NCBI GenBank assembly: GCA_009741485.1
Contig: CM019214.1
Span: forward strand, 59,141,334-59,205,333
Source of the DNA: Malurus cyaneus samueli
Taxonomy: Eukaryota; Chordata; Aves; Passeriformes; Maluridae
DNA length: 64,000 nt
Direction: 5' to 3'
Part shown: positions 13,130 through 27,069 of the stretch, piece by piece
Numbering within the stretch: position 1 is the first letter of the stretch
How the letters are laid out: each line of letters starts with the position of its first letter
The notes under the pieces: model-generated
Databases searched by the model: none
Seen by the model: only the letters and a program-made list of their open reading frames with translations
Told to the model about the DNA's origin: nothing
Translations under genes and position numbers: made by a program

Positions 13130-14990
13130 AGAACTGCCTCTGCTCCATTTTGGATAATTTCTATTTGGTTCCATAACTCCTCTGGGAAAACTCTTGAATG
13201 TTTGACCACCTCATGACGCTTCTTCGATTTTTTTTAATATTTGGTTAGAATTCCCTATGTTCTAGCTTTTGTCCAATGAGTCTTGCCTTTCCAGCATGAG
13301 CTTCTGTAAACAGTCTGTCTCCCCATTGTCTTCAACCACCCAATAGGAGTCTGAAGAAAGCAATATTATCTTCCCCTAAACTCTTCTTTTTGAGGATACT
13401 CTTCTCTCAATCTCTCTTCTCTGAACCCCTTAGTCATCTTGCTCAACCTTGGCTGAACTTGCTAGAGTTTATTCCTGTCTTGCATTGAAGGAAATAGGCA
13501 TGATACTGTAGATATTGCCTCACAAGTGCCAAATAGAAAGGGAGAATCTTTGCCCTTTACCTGCTGATTGTACTCTCACAATATAGTACAGTGCATTAGG
13601 TAATTGACCTTTTTGTTTTTGGTGCAAGATCATCCAGTTGACTCAAGTTCAACATATTACTTGTCAAGACCTCAGATCCTTTTCTAGAGAGTTGCTTTCT
13701 GTTTAGTTGCCCTTCAGCTTATTTTCTTGCATGGCAATATTGTGTCACAGGTGCATAACTTTGTGTTTTTCTTTACTGAACTTTTTGAGATACTGGTTGG
13801 CCCATTCCTCCTGTACGTGAGGATTCTTCTGAATAGCAGGCCTCTCTCAGTGTTTCCACTGGTGTTCTCTGAAAACTTGCTGATATTGTACTCTACCCCC
13901 ATGTGCAGGCTCTTATTAAAGACATAAAACAGTCCTCCATATTGATCTCTGAGGGATACCACCAGTAACAGCCTTCCAGCTGGATGTTTTCTAACACTGA
14001 TCACTTCCCTTTGAGCTCAACAGTTCAGCAAATTTTCCACCACAGCATTGGCTACCTAAGTCCATACATCTCCAATTTTGGCACTATGAGTGTTAAAAAG
14101 CTGCGGTATGCAGCAGCCACTGCTATTGCTTTCTCCCCACAGAGACTGCTCTCATTGCAGAAGGCAATCAGGTTAACAGAGTATCATTTGCCGTCTGTAA
14201 ACCTTTGCTGACTATTTCAAATCACCTTCTGGTCTTTCATATACTTGGTAATGGCTTCATGATCCTCCCAGAAACTGGTCTGAAGCTGACTGACCTGTAG
14301 TTACCCAGACCCTCCTTCTTAGCCTTATTAAAGATGAACATTACATTTGTGTCTTTCAGTAATGCCTCTGACTACCATGGCTTGTGAAGATGGTAGAAAG
14401 TGGCCTGACACTGTCACCAGTCATCTCCTTCAGCAGCTCTGGATATGGTGACATGGACACCTGTATGTCCAATTATCTTAAGAGGTCCCCAGATTTAAGT
14501 TTTCTGTGATATGGATAATGACTTGTTCATATAGATGCTGTTTAAAGACAGGGTGGCCTGGGATGCCCAAAGACAAATATTATCAGTGAAAACTGAGATA
14601 AAAAAAAAGACGTCATAATATCTCAGCTTTTCCAAAGTTCTTTCCTTTTCCCCCCAATACTCTAACACATTAACTTGCGGCCCACATTCTCATTCTTCCT
14701 TCACTGACAATGTACTTGCAGAAGCTCTTCTTGTTGCACTTCACAATCCTTCCCACTTTCAGTTCCAGCTGAATTTAATTTCCTTAACTCCCGCCTTGCA
14801 TGCTCTGGCCGTGTCTGTTTGCTCCTCCCAAGCAGACCTTTCTCTTTTCCACCTTCTTTATAATTTCATTTTCTTTTGATGTGTTCCTCTACTCTGATAC
14901 ACCATGGAACTTATGTGAATTCATCTCAGTTTGACTCCACATGTAATTCAAAATAGCCACGTTCCTTTCTGTCATTCCTTTTCACCTTTA
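13130..14990 (-). mobile_element. Old CR1/L3-like LINE, about 1.9 kb, minus strand
   Basis: Read on the minus strand, this is a long, collinear and highly diverged CR1-clade element. From right to left it runs from the linker upstream of the reverse transcriptase (14630-14990), through the RT core (14200-14520: plus-strand 'ctgacctgtagttacccaga' and 'aatggcttcatgatcctccc') and the RT C-terminal part (13850-14050: 'ctgatcacttccctttgagc', 'gaaaacttgctgatattgta'), to the 3' UTR-proximal part (13250-13550: 'tgcctcacaagtgccaaata'). Numerous stops and indels break the frame. No clear 3' octamer repeat is visible at the left end. It is the longest LINE remnant in the window and older than the CR1 copies at 32 and 52 kb. 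Confidence 0.82.
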
Positions 14991-15074
14991 TCATTCCGGA
15001 TAAAGAGGATAACAGAACTTTCACAATAATATCAAAGCTTTCATGAGCTTGCAAACCACTCTCTTAAAGCATTT

Positions 15075-15905
15075 AAGTGAGCAGATGGTGGTTGGCATAA
15101 ATCCATAGTTTTGGCCATTAGGTGGGATTTGCACTGGTGACACCTGAGAGAAGAGGCCAGGAGCTGTCCTATGTCACTTCTGACAGTTACTGAAGGACAC
15201 ATCTGAACCTGCCAGTTGGTGGCACCTGAGAAAACATATTTAAGGAGATTAAACACCAGAAGGAAATAGAGCAGGGTACTGTAGCAGAAGGAATTGCTCC
15301 GAGATAGTGCTGATAATACCCCTAAAAGAACTGCAGCCAGTGGATAAACACACCATCACAGGCAAACCTTTGAAGCAATTTGTGACCTGTAGATAAACAC
15401 AGGTGTGTGCACTGTGCTTTCCAAAGGGACTGCAGCCCATGGATAGGCTCCCAGCAGAGGAAACAGAAAGCATGAGCAGAGAGAGCAAAGAGTAAGGAGT
15501 AAGGAACAGCAGAATGGAATCACTTCTGCCGGATCCCAATCTCCTGCTCAGCTCATTGCCTCACCAAAGGGAGTGAGTGAGCTTGACCTCACTGACAATA
15601 AGAGAGTGGAAATTTGAAAGGGGGAAGGAGAGGTGTCTGGAGTGAATGGGAAATGGGAAGAAAATATATTTTCCCTAAGTGTTTAAATATTTGTCTGCTT
15701 TGTTTCTAAATATCCCATCAATAATTATATCTCTGTTCTAACTGGCAATAAACTGAGTTAATTTTTCTAAGCAAGTAAAAAATGGGCGATTTCCCTGATG
15801 AATTTTTTTATGCTCTTGTTCTAGATGTTTTCTCCCTCATCTGTCTGGCAGGGGGACAGAGAGTAAGTGGCAGTGTGCATGCTCGACTGCCAGCCTTGGC
15901 AAATA
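15075..15905 (+). mobile_element. Degraded avian ERV LTR, plus strand
   Basis: The order of motifs follows a common avian LTR family. First comes an internal series of 'actgcagccagtggataaac' and 'gactgcagcccatggatagg' repeats (15290-15440). Next are the segment 'gagcttgacctcactgac', a fairly G-rich stretch, and 'aataaa' at 15747-15752 in the context 'ggcaataaactgagttaatt'. The end is 'ctgtctggcagggggacaga', a TGGCAG-like stretch and 'ctgccagccttggcaaa'. AATAAA is the likely LTR polyadenylation signal. It is heavily diverged and I see no internal retroviral sequence on either side, so it is a solo LTR. The left edge is uncertain by about 50 bp and could start nearer 15180. Confidence 0.72.
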
Positions 15906-17155
15906 CCATACAGACAGACAAAAATTCAATTGCTGCTTAAACTTCAGAGCATATGGAAATCCCTGGATATTGTCCTGTCCGCTATGAAAATTTATGAACT
16001 GTTTTCAATGAATTTCTTATTTAGTGTGAATATGATAGTCAACCAGACCTAGAAGCTACATGGGGTAGCACACATCCCATGAAAAATTCAGGAAGAGAGA
16101 GAATAAGAAAGAGGTTAGAAGGTAGACCTTAGACAACACAAACTGTAGAGTTAAGAAAATATTCTTGCTATTGCTCTTATTAATATAAAGGTAGATGTGA
16201 AGGCTATTATCACTTACCTAAATATCAGAACATTTAATAAATTTATTCCAAAACCATGGCACACGGGCCAAACCTTTTTTTCGTAAAATGAGGTTCAAAG
16301 GAATACCTAATATTTCCAGGAAACTTCTACTACTTTTTGCATCTTATCAACTGAGTCTTCACATTCAGGCCAAAAAGTTAAGAAACCTAATTAATTGATC
16401 TCCTTTCCTTGGCACATCCTCTGTGCCGCATAGATTCCAGGAACAAGTTGGTCATTTGCCATAGGAAAGTGAAAGAAAACTGTGAGAGGGGCATGACTCT
16501 GGAGCCAAATAGAGACCTGGTGGTCTTTTAAACATGGAAGTACACTAAGCAAGTTTTAAATAATATTAGCTTGTTTTAACTTTAAATGTTAACATAGTGA
16601 TACAAATACCTAGGAAGCAAAAAATTTCTGTGCCCAGTGGCCTGTAATATCTTTGTGACTGGAAACAAATTTTCAGCCCTTACACAAACACTGCTATAAC
16701 TCATCCTGACATTTTCAGTTTGTTATCAATGGTTATGAAACTCACTATTAGAAGCAGAGCTTAGCTAACTGTACAAAACCCCAAATATTTTATAAAAGGT
16801 GATATTGTATTAGAAGTGGAGGGACAATGGAGAAAAGGAATCTGTGAGTCTTTTGGCATTCCTTAGTGAAGAGCTCTTAAGCCTGGCTACCTGATTTATC
16901 TTTTTTTATCTTAGATGATCAGGGAAAATACTCATCTCTGCTAATGCACAGCATCAGCTTTACGAATGCTTATGCAGTACATATGAATGGTACTTTCAAA
17001 TGCTTTGAAATATGACTATTTGCTTTCCAGCTGTAGTGACAATGATTTATACGTTTAAGAATTAATAATTATCAAAGTATGCTGTTGCTGACTGTTCTTT
17101 TCAATGTTTAGCTACTGTGGTTTAGAGTCTTCATTGCAATCATCTCTGACACCCT

Positions 17156-17198
<43 letters not shown>

Positions 17199-20100
17199 TT
17201 TTGGCACTATGATCTTCAACTATTTTTCTTCTTTTTTCCTTACTGTGTTATCTTTTGCAGGGAAACCCTTTTATATTTCTTTGCAACACAATTTTGAGCT
17301 CTAAGATATAGCAGGAAAAATTAATATTCAAAAATATAATTTTTATTGCTTTCTGTTTAAGTGTGTATTTCCTAGGGTCCATTTATTGTTCTTCACATTG
17401 ATGATGAACAGAATACAGGTCAAAGAATATGCTACTAAGTTATAAACAATCCACATAACCTAGCAGAGAATAACTCTCAATATTTCTTTTTTCCCAGAAA
17501 AGGTAATAAAATCCTTCTTTAAGAAAGTGAAGCCTGTGGCCAACAGAATTGTTTTTAGGGGTCATTAAATGTAAAGAGGATAAACTGTTTGAAATATTTC
17601 CTACTTGCTATATGACTTCTATATGTAAAGGCAGCCTGCAAAGCAAGAAAATGATTTGTTGTAGATAGCTCTCCCATGCTTGAAGATTTCTATATTAATC
17701 CTAAAATTTCAGCATGCCTTTACTTCCTTCATTTTCAGACAGTTTCTCTAATATCCAAGTTTGGTGGTTTTGCACAGAATGGTGAAAGAAATTTCTGATT
17801 ATTTTTTTCTTCTGCTTGTTGGTACACTTAGAAATTAGCTTTCTTTTTCCTTAAAATAAAATTAGCTTGCAATGCTATTTATCACTTTGGCACATACTTT
17901 TAATAATGTCTGTAATGATCCATAGGAGATATTTATTTACCTTAAAATTTCATTTTCATCAGAAGTATATTTACTGTGTGCAAACAAAATATTCTCCAGT
18001 GCAAAGAGTGCCATCAAACTCCATATAAATCAAATCAAATCAGTTCAAAAGTAAGATAATTGAAAACTCTTAAATTAATATGAGTAAGAAGTTACAGGTC
18101 TGAAATTTACAGAAAGAGAAACTTTGGTCAACACAGCTTTTGTATATGCATACTCTAGATTGAAATCTGTTTCCAGTTAAATGTTATTGAAGGAAAGTTT
18201 TACACTTGGAAAACAAGAAAACAAAGAAGCAAATAAAAATCCCGTCAAAAATCAGGATACAAATTATATTCTTATGGAAAATTTCCATTCCCTATATCCA
18301 TTGTTTTGCATAGCACAAGATGAAAGATATATCTCCATGCTATGGCTTGTTTTCCTGTGTAATTTATGGAACATGCTATCAACCTCACCCTTTCATGTGT
18401 GCTAGGCATGAAATCCCAATTACCAGGAACCTTAGCTTCTATAAGGTTTCACATTGATCTATAATTACTACTTGATGAAAACAATTTTACAGAAAATTTA
18501 AACTGAACTGTAAGGAAAAATAGAAGAAAACTATATTTCTGTAGAAATGAAACAAGAGGCTGAAGAGTGAGATCATAAGGGGAATATGAACACAAATGTA
18601 TTTTTAATATTTTTGAAAGTATGTTTTCAAATATTATTTTACTTAATACATATTAGGTCTCTGTCATTTGGTCAAAGAAAAACGTTTAGAGTATAGATGA
18701 TGGTACTTCAGATATTATGGAAAAAGACTGATTTCCATTAATCTACATTGTCTTTGCTACAATGTTTATGCAGTATGTATTTTTAAAATTATCCCAAATT
18801 TCTTTCTTAATATGATTGACAAAAGTTTATAGCATTTTTTTAAAGGAGGATTAGGTTTTGTCCCAATTAACACTTATGTTTATATTTTTGAACTACATGA
18901 CAACAAACATCCAAAATTAACACCACTAATCTTTTTGCATTTATTTCACATGATTGTACAATAAGCACATTTTGGAATTTCATAGGGCTAAGGATTTTCC
19001 AGCATTGGGACCCATCAGAATTTTCTTCTTGTCTTGTAACAAGAAGGGGGAAAAGTAAAGGAAAGGAATTTTCAAAAGACAGAAAGTCCCAAAATGATAG
19101 CTCTTTGGAAAAAAAAAAACCAAAACACCAGACTCCACACTTATTTTCATATCAGCTTAAAGACCCAAAATGGTGTATCATTTACAGTTTCTGAATGGCT
19201 CAGAAAATTATTGGAAATGGAAGAAGCAAAATAGATGAGGAAATGTTTTCTTGAAAGAAATTAATGTAAACAACAGGCAGCACAGCATTCTTGGAAAGAG
19301 GAAAAAATATCCAGGGAACTGACAGTATTTAAAAAGCACGGTATTCATTTGTTATGGCTGAGTAAAAGGATCTTCTGGATACTTCTGCATAAGAAAGCCT
19401 GACAACTTGTTCTTGATGGCAAAGAAGCCTTCCTCTTTCATGGTGAGCTGGAGAAGCCTTTACTCAGAAGAAGGAAATGATACTATTCAATCTGAAAACA
19501 TTCTTCAACTCATCTAAAAGTGCAATGAAAAAAAGTTTTCTGCTGTTGCTACTAGAGTAGAAATGTTTTCCAAATCATGTTGCATTATCTTCAAAGTTAT
19601 CTAATTTCCCTTATATCCTTACTTGTACAACATAATACAGAGGTCTTCAGGGAATATTTTGCAATGAAAATTATTGTTTGTTTGTGTGTCTCCTGTAGCC
19701 TTTCCTTCTCTTATATAAGCAAAACTATGTTGTTTTAAACAGAGAGGGAGTAACATAAAACTTTAATGACATAAAACATCAAACTAAATCTCTCTACACA
19801 CTGTTGAAAAGCCAAATGGAAGATTAAAAAAAAAAAAAAAACTTGATAGAAAGGAAGAAGGAACTAGAATCCAGAAATAGCAAATGTTTTTAAGTGTTTC
19901 TGAAAATATAAATAATTATTTGAAATTTAATGGCTTGTTAAATTGAGAGTTAAATAATACCTCCCTAGTTAAACAGAATTAGAATATTTCTCTATTACCC
20001 TATTTTTTTTTTTTTTTTTTAATCTCCTTTATTGACAGAAATATAATTAAACACTCAGATTTTGGAGCTAAGTTAACTTAGTCAGATTCTTATGATCCTG

Positions 20101-23100
20101 AGAATGTATATCTTAAAAATGAATAATTTATACCCAAAAAACAATTTGAAGAAATGTGTATTTCACATCTGAACAGAGAAGGGTTAAGAATAAAAGTTAT
20201 ACCACTTCAAAAATCCATTGTAGGCATTTAATGGCAATATTGTTTGAATGGAAACAGATGTATTTTGGTAACAGCAGTGATTAGATTTCTGTCAGTGCAC
20301 AGGGATTTACTGTCATATCTGTTTATGTTGATCAAAATTTCACAGATGTTTTGATTCATGGTCTGTACAATCCTTTTGAAGTCCTCTCTAAAATTCAAAT
20401 AATCTGGTTTTTATTCTTCTCCCTTTTTTTTTTTTTCTCAACTGAAAATGACTGCATATAGAGGTCTCTTTTCTTTCTACTTCTGCACATAACTTCCACT
20501 GACATTAAGATGAGTTAAGCATAAAAGGAATATATGTCTTAGGATTTTGAAGATGTGTCTTGCAGCCCCCTAGTCTTTTTTCTTCAGTTTCCTTTGATAA
20601 CTCACTATCAATTGTAGTAATCAATGAAGCCAAATCTTTATACACCTTGTGCTTCCAATAGAAATTTCTCACAGCATGGCAATCCTTTGTGTATAATAAT
20701 CTAGAGTTGCTCTCATTTTCTTTTTAAAAAATATTTGTGTGTTTTTCACAACAAGATGTCAATTTTATTTGATAAATGCAAATGATGCAGTATATTGTCC
20801 CTACACCCTGATGAAACGCAGTCCACTTTTCATATACCTAATGAAAGTTTCATATGAATTTTTTCTATTTCTAACAGTTTGGACATTTTAATTTCTCACT
20901 AAGTCTTTTTACCAGATAACAATTGCCCTGAATGGCTGTTCATAGACTTTGCCCATATTTATTTATATTGCATTACACAGAAGAAAGCTGATGATAACTA
21001 ATTAAGACATGTTCTCAAAGTATAAATCTGAGCCTCCGTCTTTGCTCTTGAATGAAAGATAGGTTTTATTGATCAAGCTATAAGATTATGTATTCATCAC
21101 CTGATGGAAGGAGAATAGACAAAAACTGTTCTATTAGTCCCATCACTCTTTTTAATGTCAACAGAAGTTGTTTTTCTCCATGCTATCCTCCCTTTGCTAT
21201 CCATAAATGCCAGATAATTGAAGATCTGATTTTTGAAGCTAGAACATATGAAGGAATTTCTTTTCCAGAAGAATACACAACTAATAATCACAAGGAAAAA
21301 GTTTGGGAATAGAAAGTACCATAGCATGCAAGAACATCACTTGCAAATGAGCTCCTGTATGTTTTCATCTGGAGAACTCCTTTATTTCTGTCATGTGAAC
21401 TATTTCCCTCTGTTCTTTTCAACATGAATAAAGAGCAGGTACTGCTGGTCTGCTGGTCTCCTGCATATGAAGATAAACAGAAAATGGCAGTTAGATGAAG
21501 TTTGGAGGCTTCTTTTTAAGTTTTCTAATATGCTGGAATGAATTTACAAAAAAAAAAAAAATTGCTGCGAATGGAGTTAATTAGAGATGAAAATAATTTA
21601 TTTCTTAGGTTCACAAAGAGCTGAGAATGGAAGGCCACTGAAAGCCATATATTTCCTTAGAGATCAATTTCATTTTTGTTCCCAGAATAACCTAATTCAT
21701 ATAATTTAAACCATTTTTTTATTACTTTTTCTTCCATTTCTATTTCCTTTCATCTGCTTTCTTTATTATCAATGAGAAATCATTGAGACAGAAGTATCTG
21801 ATTTACTTTTTTTTTATCTTGTTACATTTTTATATAGTTCTATGGCAATACACATATTCGGTGGTGGTTTGAAGAGTCAAGTCTTTCCAGCTATGCAACT
21901 CTTTGATCTTGGATGGTGAAGCTTAGAGGCTCAGTGTCTCTGAAGCCAAATAGTTTTTACAGCATTCATTTCATTGACACAGCACATTTGTTGAGCTGCC
22001 TTAGAGGATCTAAATTGAACTTAAACGCCTGTGTACCTATCCCATGTTTATAGACTACTTGGCAGAAAAGAGGAACTTTTTGCCTTGAGCATCTGTTTTT
22101 CAGAATATGTAGGTAGCTGAAGTTAAGATCTGGGAAAATTTCAGAATAAGCATGGCCCTAAATGAGTTTAAACACTCTTGGGAGACAGGCTGAATCTATT
22201 GTCTCACAATATATGGAGAGAAAAGTGGTATTTTATCTGCCTGCAGCTATTGATAGAGATAAAGACAATCTAGTCAAAGAACAGGTGATACTCAATTCCA
22301 ATACCAAGAATTTCTTTCTTTTCTATATTTAGATCCTAATGAGAATCACAAATATATTAGCCATTTTAGGATACACAGTTTTGTATACCTTTATCTGGCA
22401 AAAGACAAAAAAGTCAAATATTATTTGAAATAAAAGAAAATATACTTTCTTTCTTTGTCTTTACATGGACAATGTTTATTTTAGTGATGGTAGATGTATG
22501 TCTTGTACATATTACCAGTAAATACAGATTAAGTTTTCTTTCAGTATTTCCTAAAGTAAAGTAAAAGTCAAAGCCAGAGAAATGGACAATATTCTGACCA
22601 TTTGCTGGATGTTTAGAACATTGCCTATCCACTCTAGCTACTTCTTACTGATATAGAAGGAGTATTTTAATTATAGTTCTGGTGTCTAGATGGCTAAAAT
22701 GGTGGTGCTGACTACTGGCTATTTTAAGTTTACCTCTGGCAATTAATATAGGTGTGCAACACAAAATACATAGAAGAATCTCTGCATTTTATATATATAT
22801 ACATATGAATATATATGAATTTTTACCAGTGTGACAAATAAGTCAACATGATTAAAAACATCACTGGTATACTGTCCTTCACTTTCATATATCCCCATAA
22901 GAAGAAAAAAAGGGGAAAAACCCACAAATGTATGAAAACCAACAGCATAAAATCACACAAAACACATACAAAAAAAACCCCACAAGTATTTTTTTCAATA
23001 CTTCTATTTCTTCATCTTATTGAACTAAATACAAGGCAGTCCCCATTCATTTCTATGCTTAGTAAAGTAAGCAGCAAATCCTGCTGAGTTCAATCTCAGT

Positions 23101-24159
23101 AAGAAGGTAAAATTTCCTTAAAATATATATGAGAGGTTATTCACATTGCTTTGAATGGCATAAAGAACCTAGGTTATTTATTTATTTCTGTGGTACCGTA
23201 GACGAGATATTAATTCCGGTTTAGAGTGAGAGATTACTTGTTATTTTAAACATATTTATTATTCATATTGTTGTGTCACTATATATTTTTTTAATAATGG
23301 AAAGTTATAAATTTTTCACCTACTACACACTTTCTCGGAGATTACTTAAGAGATTGCCAGGTAAACATCTCACCTAAGAACAACCTAGGACACTGGAAGA
23401 ATCACTTTACAGTGGATTTGTGCAATTAATTTTTAAATACATTTACAGTTTGAGAGAGAGCTGTGTGTTAGTGACTTCATCCTTCAATTATTGAGACTTA
23501 GTTCATGTTAGGCATAACTGTAAGTACCAAACCTGTCTTTTATGTCTTTTAATGACAACAAACTGCATGATATTCTGTCCTCAGCCCCTTAATAAAGTTC
23601 AGGTGAAATCTGTGTCTGAATGCTGAATTTGAGGGAATAACATTTTTTTTACACTAAAAAAGTAATCATTTAAAAAAAAAACAAAAACAAAAAAAAACCC
23701 ACTCTTTTTTATTGGCTAAAACTCTTATATTAGGTTTTATCCACTGCCATAGTATTGTGGAAATACAGGTCACCTTTCTCTACAGACTTGTTGTTATTAT
23801 CACTATTCACCCTAATCTGGTCAAGTGGATAAGGTATCTCAAAAGCATGGAATACTACTAAGGAGCCAAAGCCAGGCTCTGCATCCTCCATGAGATCTCC
23901 GATTAGAGCCTGGAGTAGTAATTTAGGCTTCTACCAACAAAGCAAATTAGGTGCAGCAATGCTTAGCTGTGTTTCAGACTTTTACTTGCATTCTTCATTA
24001 GTGTGACTGATAAAAAAAATGCTATGCCTTCAGATCAATGCCCCAAGCCATGTTATATCTTGTCTCAGGAGAACTGTAATGTCAGGGTTAGAATCATTGT
24101 TTTTCTTGATGATTCCTTTTGCCACTGGGAAGCTTTCATGCTTTCTGACACATAGCCTG
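15906..24159. other. Long stretch of non-coding AT-rich DNA
   Basis: No gene or RNA gene is visible. The longest frames are under 80 codons and have no protein-like content. Simple sequence includes (AC)14 at 17165-17192 (annotated separately), A16 at 19826-19841, T18 at 20003-20020, a T run near 20428-20438, A13-14 near 21548, TA-rich words near 22787-22822 and A-runs near 23672-23698. If exons of a flanking gene lie here, I cannot recognise them. Confidence 0.5.
17157..17198. repeat. (AC)n microsatellite
   Basis: A perfect (AC)14 core lies at 17165-17192, flanked by ACAT variants. It is a standard dinucleotide microsatellite and probably polymorphic. Confidence 0.97.
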
Positions 24160-24300
24160 AAGCAGAAACTAAAGCATTATTCCAAGCACAGGCTCACTTT
24201 TCCAACAAGGAAGGCCAAGGCCCATTTGGAATTAAATCTGACTAAGGAAGTCAAGGGTAAGAAGAAGAGATTCTTCAAATATATCACTGACATCCTTAAT
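24160..24300 (+). mobile_element. Short CR1 LINE fragment (endonuclease-RT linker)
   Basis: The plus-strand frame reads TRKAKAHLELNLTKEVKG followed by KKKRFFKYITD. It matches the CR1 ORF2 motif of the form 'VRKAKAQLELNLARDVKGNK...FYRYI' just upstream of the reverse-transcriptase domain. The conserved part spans about 24205-24291. Sequence outside it is not recognisable. It sits in an open frame of 139 codons (24019-24438) that is not a gene: only about 30 residues have a homologue, and that homologue is a LINE. Confidence 0.75.
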
Positions 24301-26070
24301 TGCTCATCTTTTTCAACGTCACGTGTTTTAAGTGACAAACAAAGTTTTAGAAAATTTCCATTCTGGATAGTATTATATTTTAAGGTTATTTTAAACAAAG
24401 AAAGTGTCTCATTGCACATCAGTTTATTAACAGTTTAACATAAAAGATAAAAATGTCATGTGACACTATTTTTTTCCGTTATTTTTTTCTCATTAATTTA
24501 GGCAGATGATAGAAGTGGGGTTTTTAATCTCATGCTCCATAATGCAATGCAGTAATCTCATACACAACATGAAATAAAAGCATTAATACTTTCAGGAACT
24601 GTGCCTGGAAAATATATGATCATGAAATTTCTTTGGTGTTACACTGTTAAACATACGTACGTGCCAACCCTCAACCTTTCCTGCTGAATTTCTCCTTTAC
24701 TCTATGTCATCAACATACGTTTATGTATTAAATCAAGGTTGTTTTCATACAAGTGGAAGCAACAAAATAGTCAAAGGATTCAAAACGTTACTAGGGTAGA
24801 GAATTTTATTTTGGCCTTTCTCTGTGTGAAGAAAGTAGAAGACAAAATTACATAGCTGCAGCAGCTATTTATTATTAACAGCAGTAATTTATTATTAAAT
24901 ATTGAAATAGCTGGACTTACATTACAAATAAACAAGAGTCATATGACAAGAAAGAAGATTCAGAAGATTAATACTTGTTTTTATCTGTTTCCAATAGCTT
25001 TTCCCAAAGATAACAAGGTATCTAGCAATCATAAATAACAGAGGTTAAAAGCCTGAGCCAGAAGCTCTTTTTGTTAGGTCTCTTCATATTAAAAACTACA
25101 ACCCAAACCAGAAAATACCAATGTTACTCAATGCTTTCTCTCAAAAAATTAAAGATTTTCATTTCCATAATTAAAGATTTCATGAGTAGCAGTTCTAAGA
25201 GCTTACGTCTTGTACCAGCTAAGTTTCTTTTGAAAGAAAAAAAAAATCAATGCAGAGTTCAGTTTTTTGTATATATTAATTTATATTAATAACTCTCCTG
25301 GGCAAAAACATAAGGATGGGGATCAGATATAACTAATGGCAGTCAGATATAACTAATGGTCCAGATACACGTCTGTCCAGAGATTAAGCCTTCACCAGAA
25401 AAAAAAAAAAAAAAAATAAAGAGGAAGTACAAGTTTTAAGCCATTTCCAGACTAAGATGTTTGATTCCATATTCCCCACATGCCATGACATCATTAGGGA
25501 GAAAAGAATGTAAGAAGCATGAAGACAAAAGGACTAACATTTGGAGAAAGTGTAGCTTTGGTTAGTAGTTATATCCGTCAGGTTCAGGAAAGTTCTTTAA
25601 CTCTTGCAGAGAAACACATTTCCACACAATTTTTAGGGAAATGGATCAGGATAGGTGAAAGGTGTACTTATCTATCTCTCCTTTATATTACAAAATTAAA
25701 TGTAGCTCAATATGTGTAGTGCATGCACATTTTATGATGAGCATGTAATCCTATATTTAAATATTAGAAACCAGAAAATGAGCTAGCTTTTGGGCATCTT
25801 GTCTAGTAGAAGAGCATATAAAGGTTGGTTGGGTTGTTTTACTAACATGGATCCTTGACATCATTAATCCTGTTAGGTAAGAATCATTTCTTTTCTACTT
25901 CAGAGATATTTACTCTTTTTAAAATTTTGTTGAAGATTTTGTATATGTTTTTCTTTTCTTTCCCCTTGCTTGATCTGACATACGCTGAATCATTAAACAG
26001 AGACAGAAAAGGAGTAAAAATGTTTTTCACAGAATTTAATGCACAGATGCAATTTCTGAATGTTTTGAGG

Positions 26071-26156
26071 TTTGGGTTGGGTTTTTTTTTTTTTTTTCTG
26101 TTTTGTTTCTGGTTTGGTTTTCTTTTTTTTTTTTTTTTTTTGGTTTTTTTTTTTGG
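26071..26156. repeat. T-rich, TTTGG-interspersed tract
   Basis: T runs of up to 19 (26123-26141) are interrupted by GG or C. The tract gives a Phe/Trp/Gly-rich pseudo-frame on the plus strand and a poly-Lys one on the minus strand. Confidence 0.9.
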
Positions 26157-26406
26157 TCATTGCTTCTGTTTTCCTGTTAAGCAGAAAGCAATGGTCTTTA
26201 AACAGCATAAATAACGCTGACTGTTCACATGAATGCTGGCCCAAAAGACATGATTTATACTATTCAAACTTTGATCATCAGTATTTTCTCCAAAGGGATA
26301 CAAGAGGTACTTAAAAATATGAGGAAATTCTCTGTGTTCTCAGAGTCAGAAAAATGCTGTTCCACATAGGACTTTTACATACAATCATTTCTTAAAGTCT
26401 TTATGA

Positions 26407-26408
<2 letters not shown>

Positions 26409-26439
<31 letters not shown>
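26409..26439. repeat. Poly-A tract (A31)
   Basis: An uninterrupted A31 with no retroposon body recognised upstream. Confidence 0.95.
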
Positions 26440-26444
<5 letters not shown>

Positions 26445-27069
26445 ATTTAGGAAACAGCATGAGACAGACCCATTCTTTATTACATAGGAAAGAATGATCA
26501 CAGTCTTTCCCACTGCTAGGAGAGCATTGGTATTTCTGGGTTAAAGAGGCATGTCTCTTGCTCACTGAATGATTTAATAAATCTCTATTCTATTCATTTG
26601 CAGTAGCTTATATTTCTCAGAAGTGTTGAAAAAGAACCAGATTTAAGTTTAATTTAGAAGGTTTAGTGGCTTATTCTACTCACATAGTAGAATTTCTCAT
26701 TTGTCAAATGGAAGAATTGTTTCTATTTCTGTGCATTTCCCTTCTTAAGGAAAGTTAGTTACATCCACTAAAGCATTATGTAAAATCAGGAATTATTTCC
26801 TCCTCACTTAGAGTGATCTGAGAAGGTCTAATGTGCAAATTTATTCAGAAGAGAACTTATTGTGAGAATCATAAAATCTTGAGAGGGTAGAACTTCTGAG
26901 CTGGAGCATTTGCAGAGAAATGGAACAAGAGGTGCCCCGACAATATTTTCTCATGAAAGTGGAAATACTTAAATTGACTAGAGATAACTAAGGAGATTCC
27001 CATTTGAATTGTATTCCTAAAGTTAAGCAGCAAGGGGTAAATCAGACAATATTTTGACATTTTCTGTCT

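Larger units (their letters stand above)
24301..27069. other. Non-coding DNA with poly-A and poly-T tracts
   Basis: No gene is recognised. Simple sequence includes A18 at 25399-25416, a T/G-rich tract at 26071-26156 and A31 at 26409-26439. A small imperfect tandem duplication of about 20 bp lies at 25323-25359 (two copies of 'tcagatataactaatgg'). Confidence 0.5.

Noticed and set aside
24019..24438. 139-codon plus-strand open frame as a gene
   Set aside because: The only recognisable part is a CR1 ORF2 linker motif of about 30 residues. The rest is not protein-like, so it is a LINE remnant in a chance open frame.
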